64,000 nt of DNA from Citrobacter braakii (GTDB taxonomy: Bacteria; Pseudomonadota; Gammaproteobacteria; Enterobacterales; Enterobacteriaceae). Where the stretch lies: positions 186,001-250,000 of the forward strand of contig NZ_NAEW01000002.1 of NCBI RefSeq assembly GCF_002075345.1, read 5' to 3'. The notes below the pieces were generated by a model. The model was not told where the DNA came from, ran no database searches, and saw only the letters and a list, made by a program, of their open reading frames with translations. Shown piece by piece: positions 44,220 to 54,243 of the stretch; within the stretch, counting starts at the first letter, position 1; each line of letters starts with the position of its first letter. The translations under genes and the position numbers were made by a program.

Positions 44220-45203
44220 TTATTCGGCTTTGTCTTTATAGTTGCGCAGCGCATTTCGCCCCAGCACGATCCCGGCACCAATCATCCCGCCGAGCAGAAC
44301 CGCCAACACCAAAGTTATTGATTTTTTGGGGCTATCACGACGAATCGGTAACGTTGGTTTCATCACATAGCGGTAGGAGTGCAGTTTTGCCTTTTCAAGA
44401 TTTAACGCCTCAATATCCAGCAGGTTTTGCTTGGTCTGGTAGTAATTACCAGAGAAGATCAAGGGACGAGTCGCTTCGTGTTCAATCATTGATTTCAGTG
44501 CATCACTGCCCAGCAATAGCATACTGTCCTGCGTGACATCCTGAGTTTGCTGAATTTGTGGCTTAATTACCCCAGCCTGTTCTGCATAACGCAAAGCTTC
44601 CTGAATTTGCCTAATTCGCAGATCTTTTTGTTCCTGAGCAACCGCTTCCTGAGTTTTCAGAGAATCTTGCAGCGTAGCTGTTTGCAACTTGACATTATCA
44701 GCAAGATCAAGCTCCAGTTCTTTGGCAACCTTTTCATCTATTTGTTGAATATATTCAGCAAGTTGACGCTGAGCTTCTTCTGGGGAAGCACCAACATAAG
44801 AAACTGCTAACGGCAGTTGTTGGCCTTTTACAGACTGCTCAATCGACAGTTTTTCCGGTTTTTCCTGATTATCCAGCGTTTCCGCCAATGCAGAGAAAGA
44901 GGTACTGAAACGACCAATAACGTTTGTCTGAAGTTCAGTCACCTTAGGCGCGCTGGCACCATACAACACATTGAGTGCGTTGTTATACGTGGCAATCTGT
45001 CCAACATCCGGTTGAGTGATAATCGCTGTAGAGGTCCATTTCTCTTTAGCAACCGCTAAATAACCGACAGCACAGGCAATAGCAATAACGATAGCAACAA
45101 TAATCGTCAATTTCCCACGCCACAGCTGCATCAATAAATCAATCAGATCAATCTGCTCCGGATCGTTACTGCGCCCGGATACGTTGTTATCACTCACAGA
45201 CAT
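44220..45203 (-). CDS. wzzB: O-antigen chain length determinant WzzB
   Basis: 327 residues, a polysaccharide co-polymerase with a membrane segment near residues 33-52 and another near 298-317; the large loop between them is periplasmic and rich in coiled coil. The C-terminal Pro/Gly motif (PTLPIRRDSPKKS) precedes the second segment. It sets O-antigen length together with Wzy. No wzy or other O-antigen assembly gene is found in this window, so WzzB has no visible partner. Confidence 0.95.
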   Translation of the reverse strand: MSVSDNNVSGRSNDPEQIDLIDLLMQLWRGKLTIIVAIVIAIACAVGYLAVAKEKWTSTAIITQPDVGQIATYNNALNVLYGASAPKVTELQTNVIGRFSTSFSALAETLDNQEKPEKLSIEQSVKGQQLPLAVSYVGASPEEAQRQLAEYIQQIDEKVAKELELDLADNVKLQTATLQDSLKTQEAVAQEQKDLRIRQIQEALRYAEQAGVIKPQIQQTQDVTQDSMLLLGSDALKSMIEHEATRPLIFSGNYYQTKQNLLDIEALNLEKAKLHSYRYVMKPTLPIRRDSPKKSITLVLAVLLGGMIGAGIVLGRNALRNYKDKAE

Positions 45204-45596
45204 AGATATCCTAAATGAGGAAAGACTAAAACTGGCATTAGTTTAGTCATAAATATGTTTAATGCCATAGGATTATTGATAAAAAAAACAGATTATTTAA
45301 GTGATTTTAATTGGTATTTTAATCACTACTGAAAAAAGAAGTGGTTTACTAAAAGTGTCAATACTCTGGGTTCCTACTCTGAGCAAAATATCGAACAAAA
45401 GGTTAAATAGTAGTCAACGGGCATGCCTAACGCTTCCGTACGTTAAATTCACTATGTGAATATATAATAGCTGACCAGTAAAAATGGCAAGCATGAAAAA
45501 AGATAACGATTAGCTTTTTTGTCATCTAACGGTATCATTCCATTTTTCGTCGCACCTACTGGTGCCTGGCTCCCTTTAGCCAAAAGAGGAACGAAC
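45204..45596. other. AT-rich divergent region between wzzB and uge
   Basis: 393 bases without a credible gene. It should contain the divergent promoters of wzzB and uge. The base composition is much more AT-rich than the flanking his genes. I found no Rcs or PmrA box that I would defend. Confidence 0.5.
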
Positions 45597-46601
45597 ATGA
45601 AATACCTGGTTACGGGCGCCGCTGGTTTCATCGGCTTCCACGTTAGCAAACGCCTCCTTGAGGCAGGCCATCAAGTCGTCGGTATTGATAATCTGAACGA
45701 TTACTACGACGTCAGTCTTAAACAGGCTCGTCTGGCGTTACTGGTACATCCCGGTTTCCATTTTCATAAGATTGATTTAGCCGACCAGGATAGCATGGCT
45801 GAGCTCTTCATATCCGGGCATTTCGAACGTGTGATTCATCTTGCCGCCCAGGCTGGCGTACGTTATTCGCTCGAAAATCCGCATGCCTACGTAGACTCAA
45901 ATCTCACAGGTTTTCTGAACATACTGGAAGGGTGTCGCCATAATAAAATTCAACATTTACTCTATGCATCCTCCAGTTCGGTTTACGGTCTGAATCGCAA
46001 AATGCCTTTCTCAACGGATGATTCCGTCGATCACCCCGTATCTCTGTATGCGGCAACCAAAAAAGCCAATGAACTGATGGCCCATACTTATTCCCATCTG
46101 TATGGATTGCCCACCACCGGGCTACGTTTCTTTACCGTGTACGGCCCTTGGGGTCGCCCGGATATGGCGCTGTTCAAGTTCACCAAAGCGATACTGGAAG
46201 GGAAAAGTATTGACGTCTATAACTACGGCAAAATGAAGCGTGACTTTACCTATATTGATGATATCGCCGAAGCAATCATTCGCCTGCAGGATGTCATTCC
46301 GCAATCAGACGATCAGTGGACCGTTGAAACAGGAACACCAGCGGCCAGCATTGCGCCGTATCGGGTTTATAATATCGGTAATAGCTCACCAGTTGAGTTA
46401 ATGGACTACATCCGAGCCCTTGAAGATGCACTGGGCATTGAAGCTACGAAAAATATGCTACCGCTACAGCCTGGCGATGTACTGGAAACCAGCGCAGATA
46501 CTAAAGCACTGCATGATGTTATTGGTTTTAAACCTCAAACAACGGTTAAAGATGGGGTGAAGAACTTTGTTGACTGGTACCGTGATTTCTACAAAGAATA
46601 A
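45597..46601 (+). CDS. uge: UDP-glucuronate / UDP-galacturonate 4-epimerase
   Basis: 334 residues, extended short-chain dehydrogenase family. The NAD motif is [10 protein letters not shown] (residues 6-15) and the catalytic YxxxK is in [13 protein letters not shown]. It closely resembles the Klebsiella Uge and the Gla enzymes found beside ugd in E. coli strains. It would use the product of Ugd (UDP-glucuronate) to make UDP-galacturonate for lipopolysaccharide or capsule. It points opposite to wzzB and ugd, so has its own promoter. The start at 45597 follows AAGAGGAACG. Confidence 0.88.
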   Translation: MKYLVTGAAGFIGFHVSKRLLEAGHQVVGIDNLNDYYDVSLKQARLALLVHPGFHFHKIDLADQDSMAELFISGHFERVIHLAAQAGVRYSLENPHAYVDSNLTGFLNILEGCRHNKIQHLLYASSSSVYGLNRKMPFSTDDSVDHPVSLYAATKKANELMAHTYSHLYGLPTTGLRFFTVYGPWGRPDMALFKFTKAILEGKSIDVYNYGKMKRDFTYIDDIAEAIIRLQDVIPQSDDQWTVETGTPAASIAPYRVYNIGNSSPVELMDYIRALEDALGIEATKNMLPLQPGDVLETSADTKALHDVIGFKPQTTVKDGVKNFVDWYRDFYKE

Positions 46602-46620
46602 TTACTGATCGATTTAGAAT

Positions 46621-46646
46621 AAAAAGGCCTTTAATAAGGCCTTTTT
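46621..46646. terminator. Bidirectional terminator between uge and ugd
   Basis: AAAAAGGCCTT and AAGGCCTTTTT pair perfectly over 11 bp around a TAAT loop, between convergent uge and ugd. T-runs are present in both directions. Confidence 0.9.
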
Positions 46647-46660
46647 TGTGGGGAGGAGGA

Positions 46661-47827
46661 TTAATCGCTACCGAACAGATCGCGTGTATACACTTTTTCT
46701 GCAACATCAGATAACTCTGACGTCATGCGATTAGAAATAATAATATCTGCTTCATTTTTGAACGCATTAAGATCACGAACCACCCGAGAGTGGAAAAATT
46801 CATCTTCCTCCATGACGGGTTCGTAAATAATAACGGGTACACCCTTGGCTTTAATACGCTTCATAATCCCCTGAATAGATGACGCCCGGAAATTATCGGA
46901 ACCACTTTTCATAATCAAACGATACACGCCAACCACTTGAGGTTTACGCGCAAGAATAGAGTCTGCAATAAAGTCTTTGCGCGTGCGGTTAGCATCAACG
47001 ATCGCGCCAATAATATTGTTCGGCACAGACGCATAGTTAGCCAGCAATTGCTTAGTATCTTTCGGCAGACAGTAGCCACCATAGCCAAATGACGGGTTGT
47101 TGTAATGATTACCGATACGCGGATCCAGACATACCCCTTCGATAATCTGGCGTGAGTTCAGACCAAGGCTTTCTGCATAGCTATCCAACTCATTAAAATA
47201 GGCCACGCGTAACGCCAGATAAGTATTAGCAAAAAGTTTGATGGCTTCTGCTTCAGTCGAGTCAGTAAACAACGTTGGAATATCTTTCTTCACCGCACCT
47301 TCCTGCAGCAACGCAGCAAAGCGCTCCGCGCGCTCAGAACGTTCGCCAATAACAATACGCGACGGATGCAGGTTATCGTACAACGCACGGCCTTCACGCA
47401 GGAACTCCGGCGAGAAGAAGATATTGTCGGTACCCAACTGTTCTTTAATGGAGTTCGTAAAACCAACGGGGATGGTGGACTTAATGACCATTACCGCATT
47501 TGGATTAATTGCAACCACGTCGCGGATCACAGACTCGACGCTGGAGGTGTTGAAATAGTTGGTCTTCGGATCGTAGTCAGTTGGTGTCGCGATGATAACG
47601 TAGTCCGCGTCGCGGTAAGCATCATACTTATCGGTCGTTGCACGGAAATTTAGCTGCTTTGTCGCCAGGTACTCTTCGATTTCTTTATCAACAATCGGCG
47701 ATTTTTTCTGATTCAGCATCTCGACTTTGGCCTGGACGATATCCAGAGCGACCACTTCATGGTGCTGGGCAATCAGAATACCGTTCGACAGACCTACGTA
47801 ACCTGTTCCTGAGATAGTTATCTTCAT
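46661..47827 (-). CDS. ugd: UDP-glucose 6-dehydrogenase Ugd
   Basis: 388 residues. It oxidises UDP-glucose to UDP-glucuronate. The NAD-binding start is [12 protein letters not shown] and the catalytic cysteine is in [14 protein letters not shown]. The product is needed for colanic acid, for Uge and for aminoarabinose modification of lipid A. It is separated from gnd by a terminator, so it has its own promoter. Confidence 0.97.
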   Translation of the reverse strand: MKITISGTGYVGLSNGILIAQHHEVVALDIVQAKVEMLNQKKSPIVDKEIEEYLATKQLNFRATTDKYDAYRDADYVIIATPTDYDPKTNYFNTSSVESVIRDVVAINPNAVMVIKSTIPVGFTNSIKEQLGTDNIFFSPEFLREGRALYDNLHPSRIVIGERSERAERFAALLQEGAVKKDIPTLFTDSTEAEAIKLFANTYLALRVAYFNELDSYAESLGLNSRQIIEGVCLDPRIGNHYNNPSFGYGGYCLPKDTKQLLANYASVPNNIIGAIVDANRTRKDFIADSILARKPQVVGVYRLIMKSGSDNFRASSIQGIMKRIKAKGVPVIIYEPVMEEDEFFHSRVVRDLNAFKNEADIIISNRMTSELSDVAEKVYTRDLFGSD

Positions 47828-47971
47828 TCGCTCTGTAACTTCTTCCGGTTAAACATTTGAGGGTGAACACACCGCCAGCATTATGGCGTATCGGCTCCGC
47901 ATAACGTCATTATATCGTGATTTGCTACAACACCGGCTATCAGACCTGACTGAATCCCATTTTTTGGCAAT

Positions 47972-47998
47972 AAAAAAGCCCGGAGGAGCGCTCCGGGC
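47972..47998 (-). terminator. gnd terminator
   Basis: On the minus strand GCCCGGAG and CTCCGGGC form an 8-bp stem with a 5-base loop, followed by TTTTTT. It lies about 30 bases after the gnd stop. Confidence 0.92.
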
Positions 47999-48025
47999 CT
48001 GTATTTACAGTTGGGTTAAATCAGA

Positions 48026-49432
48026 TTAATCCAGCCATTCAGTGTGGAACACACCTTCTTTATCGGTGCGTTTATACGTGTGCGCACCGAAGTAGTCACG
48101 CTGGGCCTGAATCAGGTTAGCCGGCAGCACCGCGGAACGGTAGCTGTCGTAGTACGCCACTGCAGCGGAGAAGGTCGGTACAGGAATACCGTTCTGCACA
48201 GCGTAAGCCACTACATCACGCAACGCTTGCTGATATTCATCAGCGATATTTTTGAAGTACGGGGCCAACAGCAGGTTCGCGATACCCTTGTTTTCAGCAT
48301 AGGCGTCGGTGATTTTCTGCAGGAACTGTGCACGAATAATGCAGCCCGCGCGGAAGATCTTGGCGATTTCGCCGTAGTTCAGATCCCAGTTGTATTCATC
48401 AGACGCGGCACGCAGTTGAGAGAAGCCCTGCGCGTAGGAGACTATTTTGCCCAGGTACAGTGCGCGACGGACTTTCTCAACGAATTCTGCTTTATCCCCA
48501 GCCAGTTTAGCCTGCGGTCCAGAAAGCACTTTGGATGCCGCAACGCGCTGATCTTTCAGAGAAGAGATATAGCGAGCGAATACGGATTCGGTGATCAGCG
48601 ACAGTGGTTCCCCCAGATCCAGTGAACTCTGGCTGGTCCATTTTCCGGTACCTTTGTTCGCTGCTTCATCCAGGATCACATCAACCAGGTATTTACCCTC
48701 TTCATCTTTTTTGGTGAAGATATCTTTAGTGATGTCAATCAGGTAGCTGCTCAGCTCGCCTTCGTTCCACTCGGTGAAAGTAGTGGCCAGCTCTTCGTTA
48801 GACAGGTTCAGGCCGCCTTTCAGCAGAGAATAGGCTTCAGCAATCAACTGCATGTCGCCGTATTCAATACCGTTGTGCACCATTTTCACGTAATGACCCG
48901 CACCGTCAGCACCAATATAGGTTACGCACGGTTCACCATCTTCAGCTACTGCAGCAATCTTAGTAAGGATCGGAGCAACCAACTCATACGCTTCTTTCTG
49001 GCCGCCAGGCATGATAGATGGGCCTTTCAGGGCGCCCTCTTCACCACCGGAAACACCGGTACCGATAAAGTTGAAACCTTCCGTAGACAGTTCACGGTTA
49101 CGACGAATGGTATCCTGGAAGAAAGTGTTGCCACCATCAATGATGATGTCGCCTTTATCCAGATACGGCTTCAGGGAGTCAATAGCAGCATCAGTGCCTG
49201 CACCTGCTTTCACCATTAACAGGATACGACGTGGGGTTTCAAGAGACTCGACGAACTCCTTGACCGTGTAGTGAGGAACCAGCTTTTTGCCTGGGTTCTC
49301 AGCGATAACTTCTTCGGTTTTTTCACGGGAGCGGTTGAAGATGGAGACGGTATAACCACGGCTTTCGATGTTGAGCGCCAGGTTGCGCCCCATCACTGCC
49401 ATACCGACTACGCCGATCTGTTGCTTGGACAT
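48026..49432 (-). CDS. gnd: 6-phosphogluconate dehydrogenase Gnd
   Basis: 468 residues, pentose phosphate pathway enzyme that makes ribulose 5-phosphate, CO2 and NADPH. The NADP motif [14 protein letters not shown] is at the start; [12 protein letters not shown] is the conserved active-site region. In enterobacteria gnd marks the downstream boundary of the O-antigen cluster. Here its upstream neighbour is manB, not an O-antigen gene. Confidence 0.97.
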   Translation of the reverse strand: MSKQQIGVVGMAVMGRNLALNIESRGYTVSIFNRSREKTEEVIAENPGKKLVPHYTVKEFVESLETPRRILLMVKAGAGTDAAIDSLKPYLDKGDIIIDGGNTFFQDTIRRNRELSTEGFNFIGTGVSGGEEGALKGPSIMPGGQKEAYELVAPILTKIAAVAEDGEPCVTYIGADGAGHYVKMVHNGIEYGDMQLIAEAYSLLKGGLNLSNEELATTFTEWNEGELSSYLIDITKDIFTKKDEEGKYLVDVILDEAANKGTGKWTSQSSLDLGEPLSLITESVFARYISSLKDQRVAASKVLSGPQAKLAGDKAEFVEKVRRALYLGKIVSYAQGFSQLRAASDEYNWDLNYGEIAKIFRAGCIIRAQFLQKITDAYAENKGIANLLLAPYFKNIADEYQQALRDVVAYAVQNGIPVPTFSAAVAYYDSYRSAVLPANLIQAQRDYFGAHTYKRTDKEGVFHTEWLD

Positions 49433-49604
49433 TACATACTCCTGTCAGGTGTGGTCACCGCGCAAGGCTGCGCGGCTTAAAATGTGGTATAGATGTTAAC
49501 TCAGTATTAGGACGAATGAATAGCCTTTGCTAATCTATGTCACACTGTTTGCCAAATCCTGTCGTCATGAGGTGACTCAGAAATTTCACCTAAGACACAC
49601 TTCT
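49433..49604 (-). promoter_or_regulatory. gnd promoter/leader region with hairpin; junction to manB
   Basis: 172 bases between gnd and manB. Nearest gnd, CCGCGCA and TGCGCGG (49458-49475) form a 7-bp hairpin with an AGGC loop, followed by the ribosome site ACAGGAG. This matches the usual enterobacterial gnd leader as I recall it. The remaining ~125 bases are AT-rich. No part of wcaJ, galF or any O-antigen gene is seen in it. Confidence 0.7.
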
Positions 49605-50975
49605 CTATTTCCTGAGTAACTCAAGGATCAACTTTGTTTTTTCTTCCATCAACGGAATATTTCCGCGCGATTCCACGTTCAGGCGCACCACCGGTTCGGT
49701 ATTGGAAGAGCGTAAATTGAAGCGCCAGTCGACAAACGCCATGCTGATACCGTCCGTTCTGTCCACCGTCAGCGCCTCACGGGAAAAGTGCTGCTCCACA
49801 CGCGCAATCGCTGCCGCCGGCTCTGCCAGCGTGCTGTTGATTTCCCCACTCGCCGGATAGGCCACCATCCGGTCACGGACCAGTTCACCCAGCGACTGTC
49901 CTTTCAGACTCAGCAGTTCCGCCACCAGCAGCCACGGGATCATTCCGCTGTCGCAGTAAGCAAAATCACGGAAATAGTGATGCGCGCTCATTTCACCGCC
50001 ATAAATGGCATCTTCATGGCGCATGCGCTCTTTGATAAACGCGTGCCCGGTTTTTGACATCACCGGTTTACCGCCTGCCGCCGTCACCACATCCACTGTG
50101 TTCCAGGACAGGCGCGGGTCGTGGATAATTTTCGCCCCCGGATTCTTCTCCAGAAACGCTTCTGCCAGCAGGCCGACAATGTAATAGCCCTCAATGAACT
50201 GACCTTTTTCATCGAACAGGAAGCAGCGGTCAAAATCACCGTCGAAGGCAATCCCCATATCCGCACCGTGTTCAATCACCGCATTGCGCGTGTCGGCCCG
50301 GCATTCCGGCAGCAGAGGGTTGGGGATACCGTTGGGAAAATTGCCATCCGGCGTATTGTGAATTTTGATGAACTCGACCGGCACACCCAGCGCCTGAAAA
50401 CGGGCTTCAATGGCGTCAACCACCGGACCTGCCGCACCGTTGCCGGAGTTGAGCACCAGCTTCATCGGTCTCAGGCTGCCGGGATTGATGTAACCCAGCA
50501 GGTGGTCGATGTAGGCATCGCGGGTAGTAATACGCTGGTAGTGGCCACGTTTTGTCACATCAACCGCCGGGAAGTCGTTGGCTTCCGCCAGGCGCTGCAC
50601 GTCGCGCAGACCGGTATCACCGCTGATGGGCCGCGCCCCTTCCCGCACCAGCTTCATGCCGTTGTAATTCATCGGATTATGGCTGGCGGTCACTTCAATA
50701 CCGCCGTCAATGCCAAGGTGGAAGGTGGCGAAGTAAATCTCTTCGGTGCCCGACATGCCAATATCCAGCACATTTACCCCCGCATCCTGCAGCCCTTTCG
50801 CCAGCGCCAGCTTTAGCGTCTCGCTGGTTAGACGCACATCGCCGCCCAGAACAATAGATTTTGGCTTCAGGAACTCGCCGTAAGCGCGGCCAATTCGCCA
50901 CGCAATCTCTTCATTCAGCTCTTCGCCCAGCCTGCCGCGAATATCGTAGGCTTTGAAACAGGTTAATTTCGTCAT
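49605..50975 (-). CDS. manB: Phosphomannomutase ManB (CpsG), probably a hybrid gene
   Basis: 456 residues. It converts mannose 6-phosphate to mannose 1-phosphate for GDP-mannose and GDP-fucose. The phosphoserine loop is [11 protein letters not shown]; metal ligands are in DGDFDRCF and sugar binding in [10 protein letters not shown]. The start [14 protein letters not shown] at 50975 follows GAAGGGGAA. Most of the protein is like colanic acid CpsG. The last ~18 residues ([18 protein letters not shown]) differ, and their DNA is about 34% GC against about 56% in the 100 bases before. It lies directly upstream of gnd, where wcaJ would be expected. Confidence 0.93.
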   Translation of the reverse strand: MTKLTCFKAYDIRGRLGEELNEEIAWRIGRAYGEFLKPKSIVLGGDVRLTSETLKLALAKGLQDAGVNVLDIGMSGTEEIYFATFHLGIDGGIEVTASHNPMNYNGMKLVREGARPISGDTGLRDVQRLAEANDFPAVDVTKRGHYQRITTRDAYIDHLLGYINPGSLRPMKLVLNSGNGAAGPVVDAIEARFQALGVPVEFIKIHNTPDGNFPNGIPNPLLPECRADTRNAVIEHGADMGIAFDGDFDRCFLFDEKGQFIEGYYIVGLLAEAFLEKNPGAKIIHDPRLSWNTVDVVTAAGGKPVMSKTGHAFIKERMRHEDAIYGGEMSAHHYFRDFAYCDSGMIPWLLVAELLSLKGQSLGELVRDRMVAYPASGEINSTLAEPAAAIARVEQHFSREALTVDRTDGISMAFVDWRFNLRSSNTEPVVRLNVESRGNIPLMEEKTKLILELLRK

Positions 50976-51056
50976 GATTTCCCCTTCTTCAGGCAACAGT
51001 TAGCCCTCTCCTGACTGGAGATATTTTTCACAAAATGACTAGCCGTTAGTTTTTAG

Positions 51057-51087
51057 GCCGGATAAGGTGTTCACGCCGCCATCCGGC
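51057..51087. repeat. REP (repetitive extragenic palindrome) between manC and manB
   Basis: GCCGGAT at 51057 and ATCCGGC ending at 51087 flank the typical REP centre (on the minus strand, GGCGGCGTGAACACCTT). It lies between the manC stop and the manB start. REPs usually stabilise upstream mRNA or bind gyrase/IHF. Confidence 0.85.
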
Positions 51088-51102
51088 AACGATGATGTTG
51101 TG

Positions 51103-52539
51103 TTACGCGCGCCCGTAGCGATCCGCAAACCGCACCACATCATCCTCATCGAGGTAAGATCCGGAGCGTACTTCAATCAGATCGAGTGGGATTTTCCCAG
51201 GGTTCTCCAGACAATGGGTCGCCCCCAGCGGAATATAGACAGACTCGTTTTCCGCAAGCAGCTTGATATCATCATTGATTGTCACCTTCGCGGTACCGGC
51301 AACCACAACCCAGTGTTCAGCCCGGTGATGATGCATCTGCACAGACAATCCCTCACCAGGCTTGACGGTAATTCGCTTCACCTGGTAGCGCTCTCCGGCA
51401 TCAATTGAGTCGTACTTGCCCCACGGACGATAAACTTCGCGGTGAATATGATGCTCATGACGCCCGTCAGCCTTAATTTGCTCTACCACTTTTTTGACGT
51501 CCTGCACCGCGTTGCGATCGGCTATCAGCACCGCGTCTTTGGTCTGCACCACCACCAGATCTTTCACCCCGACGGTCGTCACCAGGCCGGATTCGGCATA
51601 CACGTAACTGTTTTCCGTTTTGTGGCTAATGACGTCGCCGTGATGCACATTGCCTTCAGCGGTATGGGCACTAATTTCCCACAGCGATGACCAGGAGCCA
51701 ACATCGCTCCAGCCTGCGTTCATTGGCATCACCACCGCATCGGCGGTACGTTCCATTACCGCATAGTCCACAGACTCTTCCGGGCAGGCGAGAAACGCCT
51801 GTTCATCAACGCGGATAAAATCGAGATCGGGGTCGACCGTGCTCATGGCGTTCTCACAGGCTTCAAGAATGTCGGGACGATACTTTTTCAGTTCTTCCAG
51901 GTAACGTCCGGCCCGGAACAAGAACATGCCGCTGTTCCAGTAGTAGTCGCCGCTCGTCACGTAAGCCTGCGCGGTTTCCAGATTGGGCTTTTCAACAAAC
52001 TGTGCCACCTCAAAAGCCACGGCGTCGGTATTCGTCGGCGAGACCTCCCCCCGGCGGATATAGCCATAGCCGGTTTCCGGCTGGTCCGGCACGATACCGA
52101 ACGTCACCAGCTTACCCGCTCCGGCATATGGCATCGCATTGCGAACCGCCTCGCGGAATGCCTCTTCGTTGGCAATCATGTGATCGGCCGCCAAGACCAG
52201 CAGCAGCGGATCCTCACCCGGACTTTGACGTTTTGCCGCCAGCGCGGCCAGCGCTATCGCCGGTGCCGTGTTACGCCCGGCAGGTTCGAGAATGATGTTC
52301 TCAGTCAGTTTGTGCAGCTGTCGTAACTGTTCCGCTACGATAAAACGGTGTTGTTCATTACAGATAACCACCGGGCTTTCGCACTCCACGCCGTTCAGAC
52401 GGCAAATCGTCGTCTGCAGCATGGTGAGATCGCCTTTCAGGCACAGGAACTGCTTTGGGTACAGCACGCGGGACAGTGGCCATAAACGGCTACCCGAGCC
52501 ACCGGCCATCACCACCGGAAAGAGTTTGCTTTGACTCAT
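51103..52539 (-). CDS. manC: Mannose-1-phosphate guanylyltransferase ManC (CpsB)
   Basis: 478 residues. It makes GDP-mannose. The N-terminal nucleotidyltransferase has [12 protein letters not shown] (residues 14-25) and FVEKP; the C-terminal cupin domain has [10 protein letters not shown]. It resembles E. coli CpsB over the whole length, so this gene is of the colanic acid type. Start: ATG at 52539, although an ATG one codon earlier is also in frame. The start codon overlaps the wcaI stop. Confidence 0.96.
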   Translation of the reverse strand: MSQSKLFPVVMAGGSGSRLWPLSRVLYPKQFLCLKGDLTMLQTTICRLNGVECESPVVICNEQHRFIVAEQLRQLHKLTENIILEPAGRNTAPAIALAALAAKRQSPGEDPLLLVLAADHMIANEEAFREAVRNAMPYAGAGKLVTFGIVPDQPETGYGYIRRGEVSPTNTDAVAFEVAQFVEKPNLETAQAYVTSGDYYWNSGMFLFRAGRYLEELKKYRPDILEACENAMSTVDPDLDFIRVDEQAFLACPEESVDYAVMERTADAVVMPMNAGWSDVGSWSSLWEISAHTAEGNVHHGDVISHKTENSYVYAESGLVTTVGVKDLVVVQTKDAVLIADRNAVQDVKKVVEQIKADGRHEHHIHREVYRPWGKYDSIDAGERYQVKRITVKPGEGLSVQMHHHRAEHWVVVAGTAKVTINDDIKLLAENESVYIPLGATHCLENPGKIPLDLIEVRSGSYLDEDDVVRFADRYGRA

Positions 52540-53765
52540 CATGTACCCCGTATATCTGCAAGAAATTGACTCAGCACGTTTTCTTTATCCAGCGTGCGTT
52601 CGGCATAATCACGTGCCACCGTGTTTACTTTTGGCATCATCAATGCCCGTTTAATACCGCAAACCAGCGCGTTTACCGACTCCGGCTCCACGCACACCGC
52701 AATGCCAGGGTGAGCGTCACAAAGCTGACCCAGCTCGGTTTCAGGTTCGGCAGTAATAACTGCGTTACCACCAACAGCGAGGATATTGGTCAATTTGGAG
52801 GGCAGTACGGCATCAGCCGCACCACGCTTTTGCACGACCAGATGACAATCCGCAATCTTGAGCAACGCTGGCAGCGCGTCATATGATTGCAGCGGAAAGA
52901 ACATCACGTTGTTCAGGCCGCGTTCGCTGGCCATGCTCTCCAGCCGCGCTTTACCACCGCCCTGCCCGACAATCACAAACAGCCAGGGGTGTTCGCTCAA
53001 CTCAACCGCTGCGTCTATCACGCTCTCCAGCCCCTGCTTTTCACCGATATTGCCTGAGTAAAGAACGATCTTTTGATCGGCAGGCAATCCCAGTTGCCGG
53101 GACAACGCCAGGGCATCGGCGTCGCTCACATCACGAAAGCGCGTCACTTCCGACCAGTTCGGAAAGAAAATAACCTTGTGCGGCGCAACGCCTTTTTCCA
53201 TGGCTTTGTGCATCATGGAACGGGAAATCGTCGAAATATGGTCCATATTCAACAGCCCACTGCGCTCAAAGGCGCTGGCCAGTTTTGCCACCATACCGCG
53301 CGTGCCTTTGCCCGCCATTCCTAGCCCCAACATGGCATCGACTTCGTAATCCTGAACGTGCAATAGCGTACGTGCGCCACAAAGCTTTGCCAGCAGGCGC
53401 ATGCCCGGCGTGCAAAACAGCGTCGGCACTACGCCGATAATGCGATCCGGCTTCCAGCGACGTTGCGCCAGTAGCGGGAAAAAACTGCTCAGGGCGAAAC
53501 TGCCCAAATGCAGCAAGCGCTTGAGCGTTGAGGGTTGCTCAGGCACATACAGCGGACAACGCCAGACGAGGGCATCGCCCTCTTCACGACGGTAGCGCCA
53601 GGATGAATAACTGCCGTTTACCTTCCACTGGGGATAATAAGGCGGCGCGGTGATCACCCGAACGTCATGCCCCTGCTGCGCCATCCACTCCACCATTTCA
53701 CCGGTGTATTTGCCGATACCGGTCAACTCCGGCGAATAGTTGATGCCATACACGAGGATCTTCAT
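52539..53765 (-). CDS. wcaI: Colanic acid glycosyltransferase WcaI
   Basis: 408 residues, GT4-type two-domain glycosyltransferase. The start [23 protein letters not shown] and the donor-binding region [14 protein letters not shown] fit the family. It is thought to add a sugar, probably fucose, to the colanic acid repeat on the cytoplasmic side of the membrane. It overlaps gmm by 4 bases. Confidence 0.93.
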   Translation of the reverse strand: MKILVYGINYSPELTGIGKYTGEMVEWMAQQGHDVRVITAPPYYPQWKVNGSYSSWRYRREEGDALVWRCPLYVPEQPSTLKRLLHLGSFALSSFFPLLAQRRWKPDRIIGVVPTLFCTPGMRLLAKLCGARTLLHVQDYEVDAMLGLGMAGKGTRGMVAKLASAFERSGLLNMDHISTISRSMMHKAMEKGVAPHKVIFFPNWSEVTRFRDVSDADALALSRQLGLPADQKIVLYSGNIGEKQGLESVIDAAVELSEHPWLFVIVGQGGGKARLESMASERGLNNVMFFPLQSYDALPALLKIADCHLVVQKRGAADAVLPSKLTNILAVGGNAVITAEPETELGQLCDAHPGIAVCVEPESVNALVCGIKRALMMPKVNTVARDYAERTLDKENVLSQFLADIRGT

Positions 53766-54241
53766 AGCCCGGGTACTCCGGCCTGACTTGTTTTACAAAA
53801 GTAAGCCCGACTGTTGTCGTGCACGTGGTCACTGACCAGAATCTGTGTAGCCGCCATCCAACGGTACGCATCATGTTGAACATCAGGCAGTTGCAAGTCG
53901 TTTTTCGACACCCGCAGACGAAATCCCAGCACGATGTAATGCGTTGAGAAATCATCCCCAGAAAAGTTGTCGTCATAGAAGTGCTGCCAGACACCGTAAA
54001 ACTCCGCAGCGGACAGCGGTAAACGTAACCCCAGCTCCGCTTCAGTAAGCCGCTCAAAGGCCACGTGCAGCGGTTCATCTTTTTGCACCCGACCGCCGGG
54101 CACGAACCAGTAACCCTGCGCCGGACGATTGAGACGCTTACCGAGCAGAAATTCACCGTGGGTGTTTTCCACGATCAAATCGATGGAAATCAGCGGAGTT
54201 GAACGTACTACGGTGGCAAAATCCTCATGACGTAAAAACAT
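53762..54241 (-). CDS. gmm: GDP-mannose mannosyl hydrolase Gmm (WcaH, Nudix)
   Basis: 159 residues. It hydrolyses GDP-mannose and GDP-glucose to GDP and sugar and may balance sugar-nucleotide levels. The Nudix box is of the altered GDPMH type, [23 protein letters not shown], lacking the usual EE pair. Two bases separate it from fcl. Confidence 0.94.
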   Translation of the reverse strand: MFLRHEDFATVVRSTPLISIDLIVENTHGEFLLGKRLNRPAQGYWFVPGGRVQKDEPLHVAFERLTEAELGLRLPLSAAEFYGVWQHFYDDNFSGDDFSTHYIVLGFRLRVSKNDLQLPDVQHDAYRWMAATQILVSDHVHDNSRAYFCKTSQAGVPGL

Positions 54242-54243
54242 GC

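Noticed and set aside
45519-45596. N-terminal extension of the uge product by 26 residues
   Set aside because: The residues do not resemble the family, and AAGAGGAACG stands at the right distance before the ATG at 45597.
47828-51102. JUMPstart/ops element or galF promoter near gnd or manB
   Set aside because: I looked for the GGCGGTAG core and a galF-like reading frame on both strands and saw neither; consistent with loss of that whole segment.
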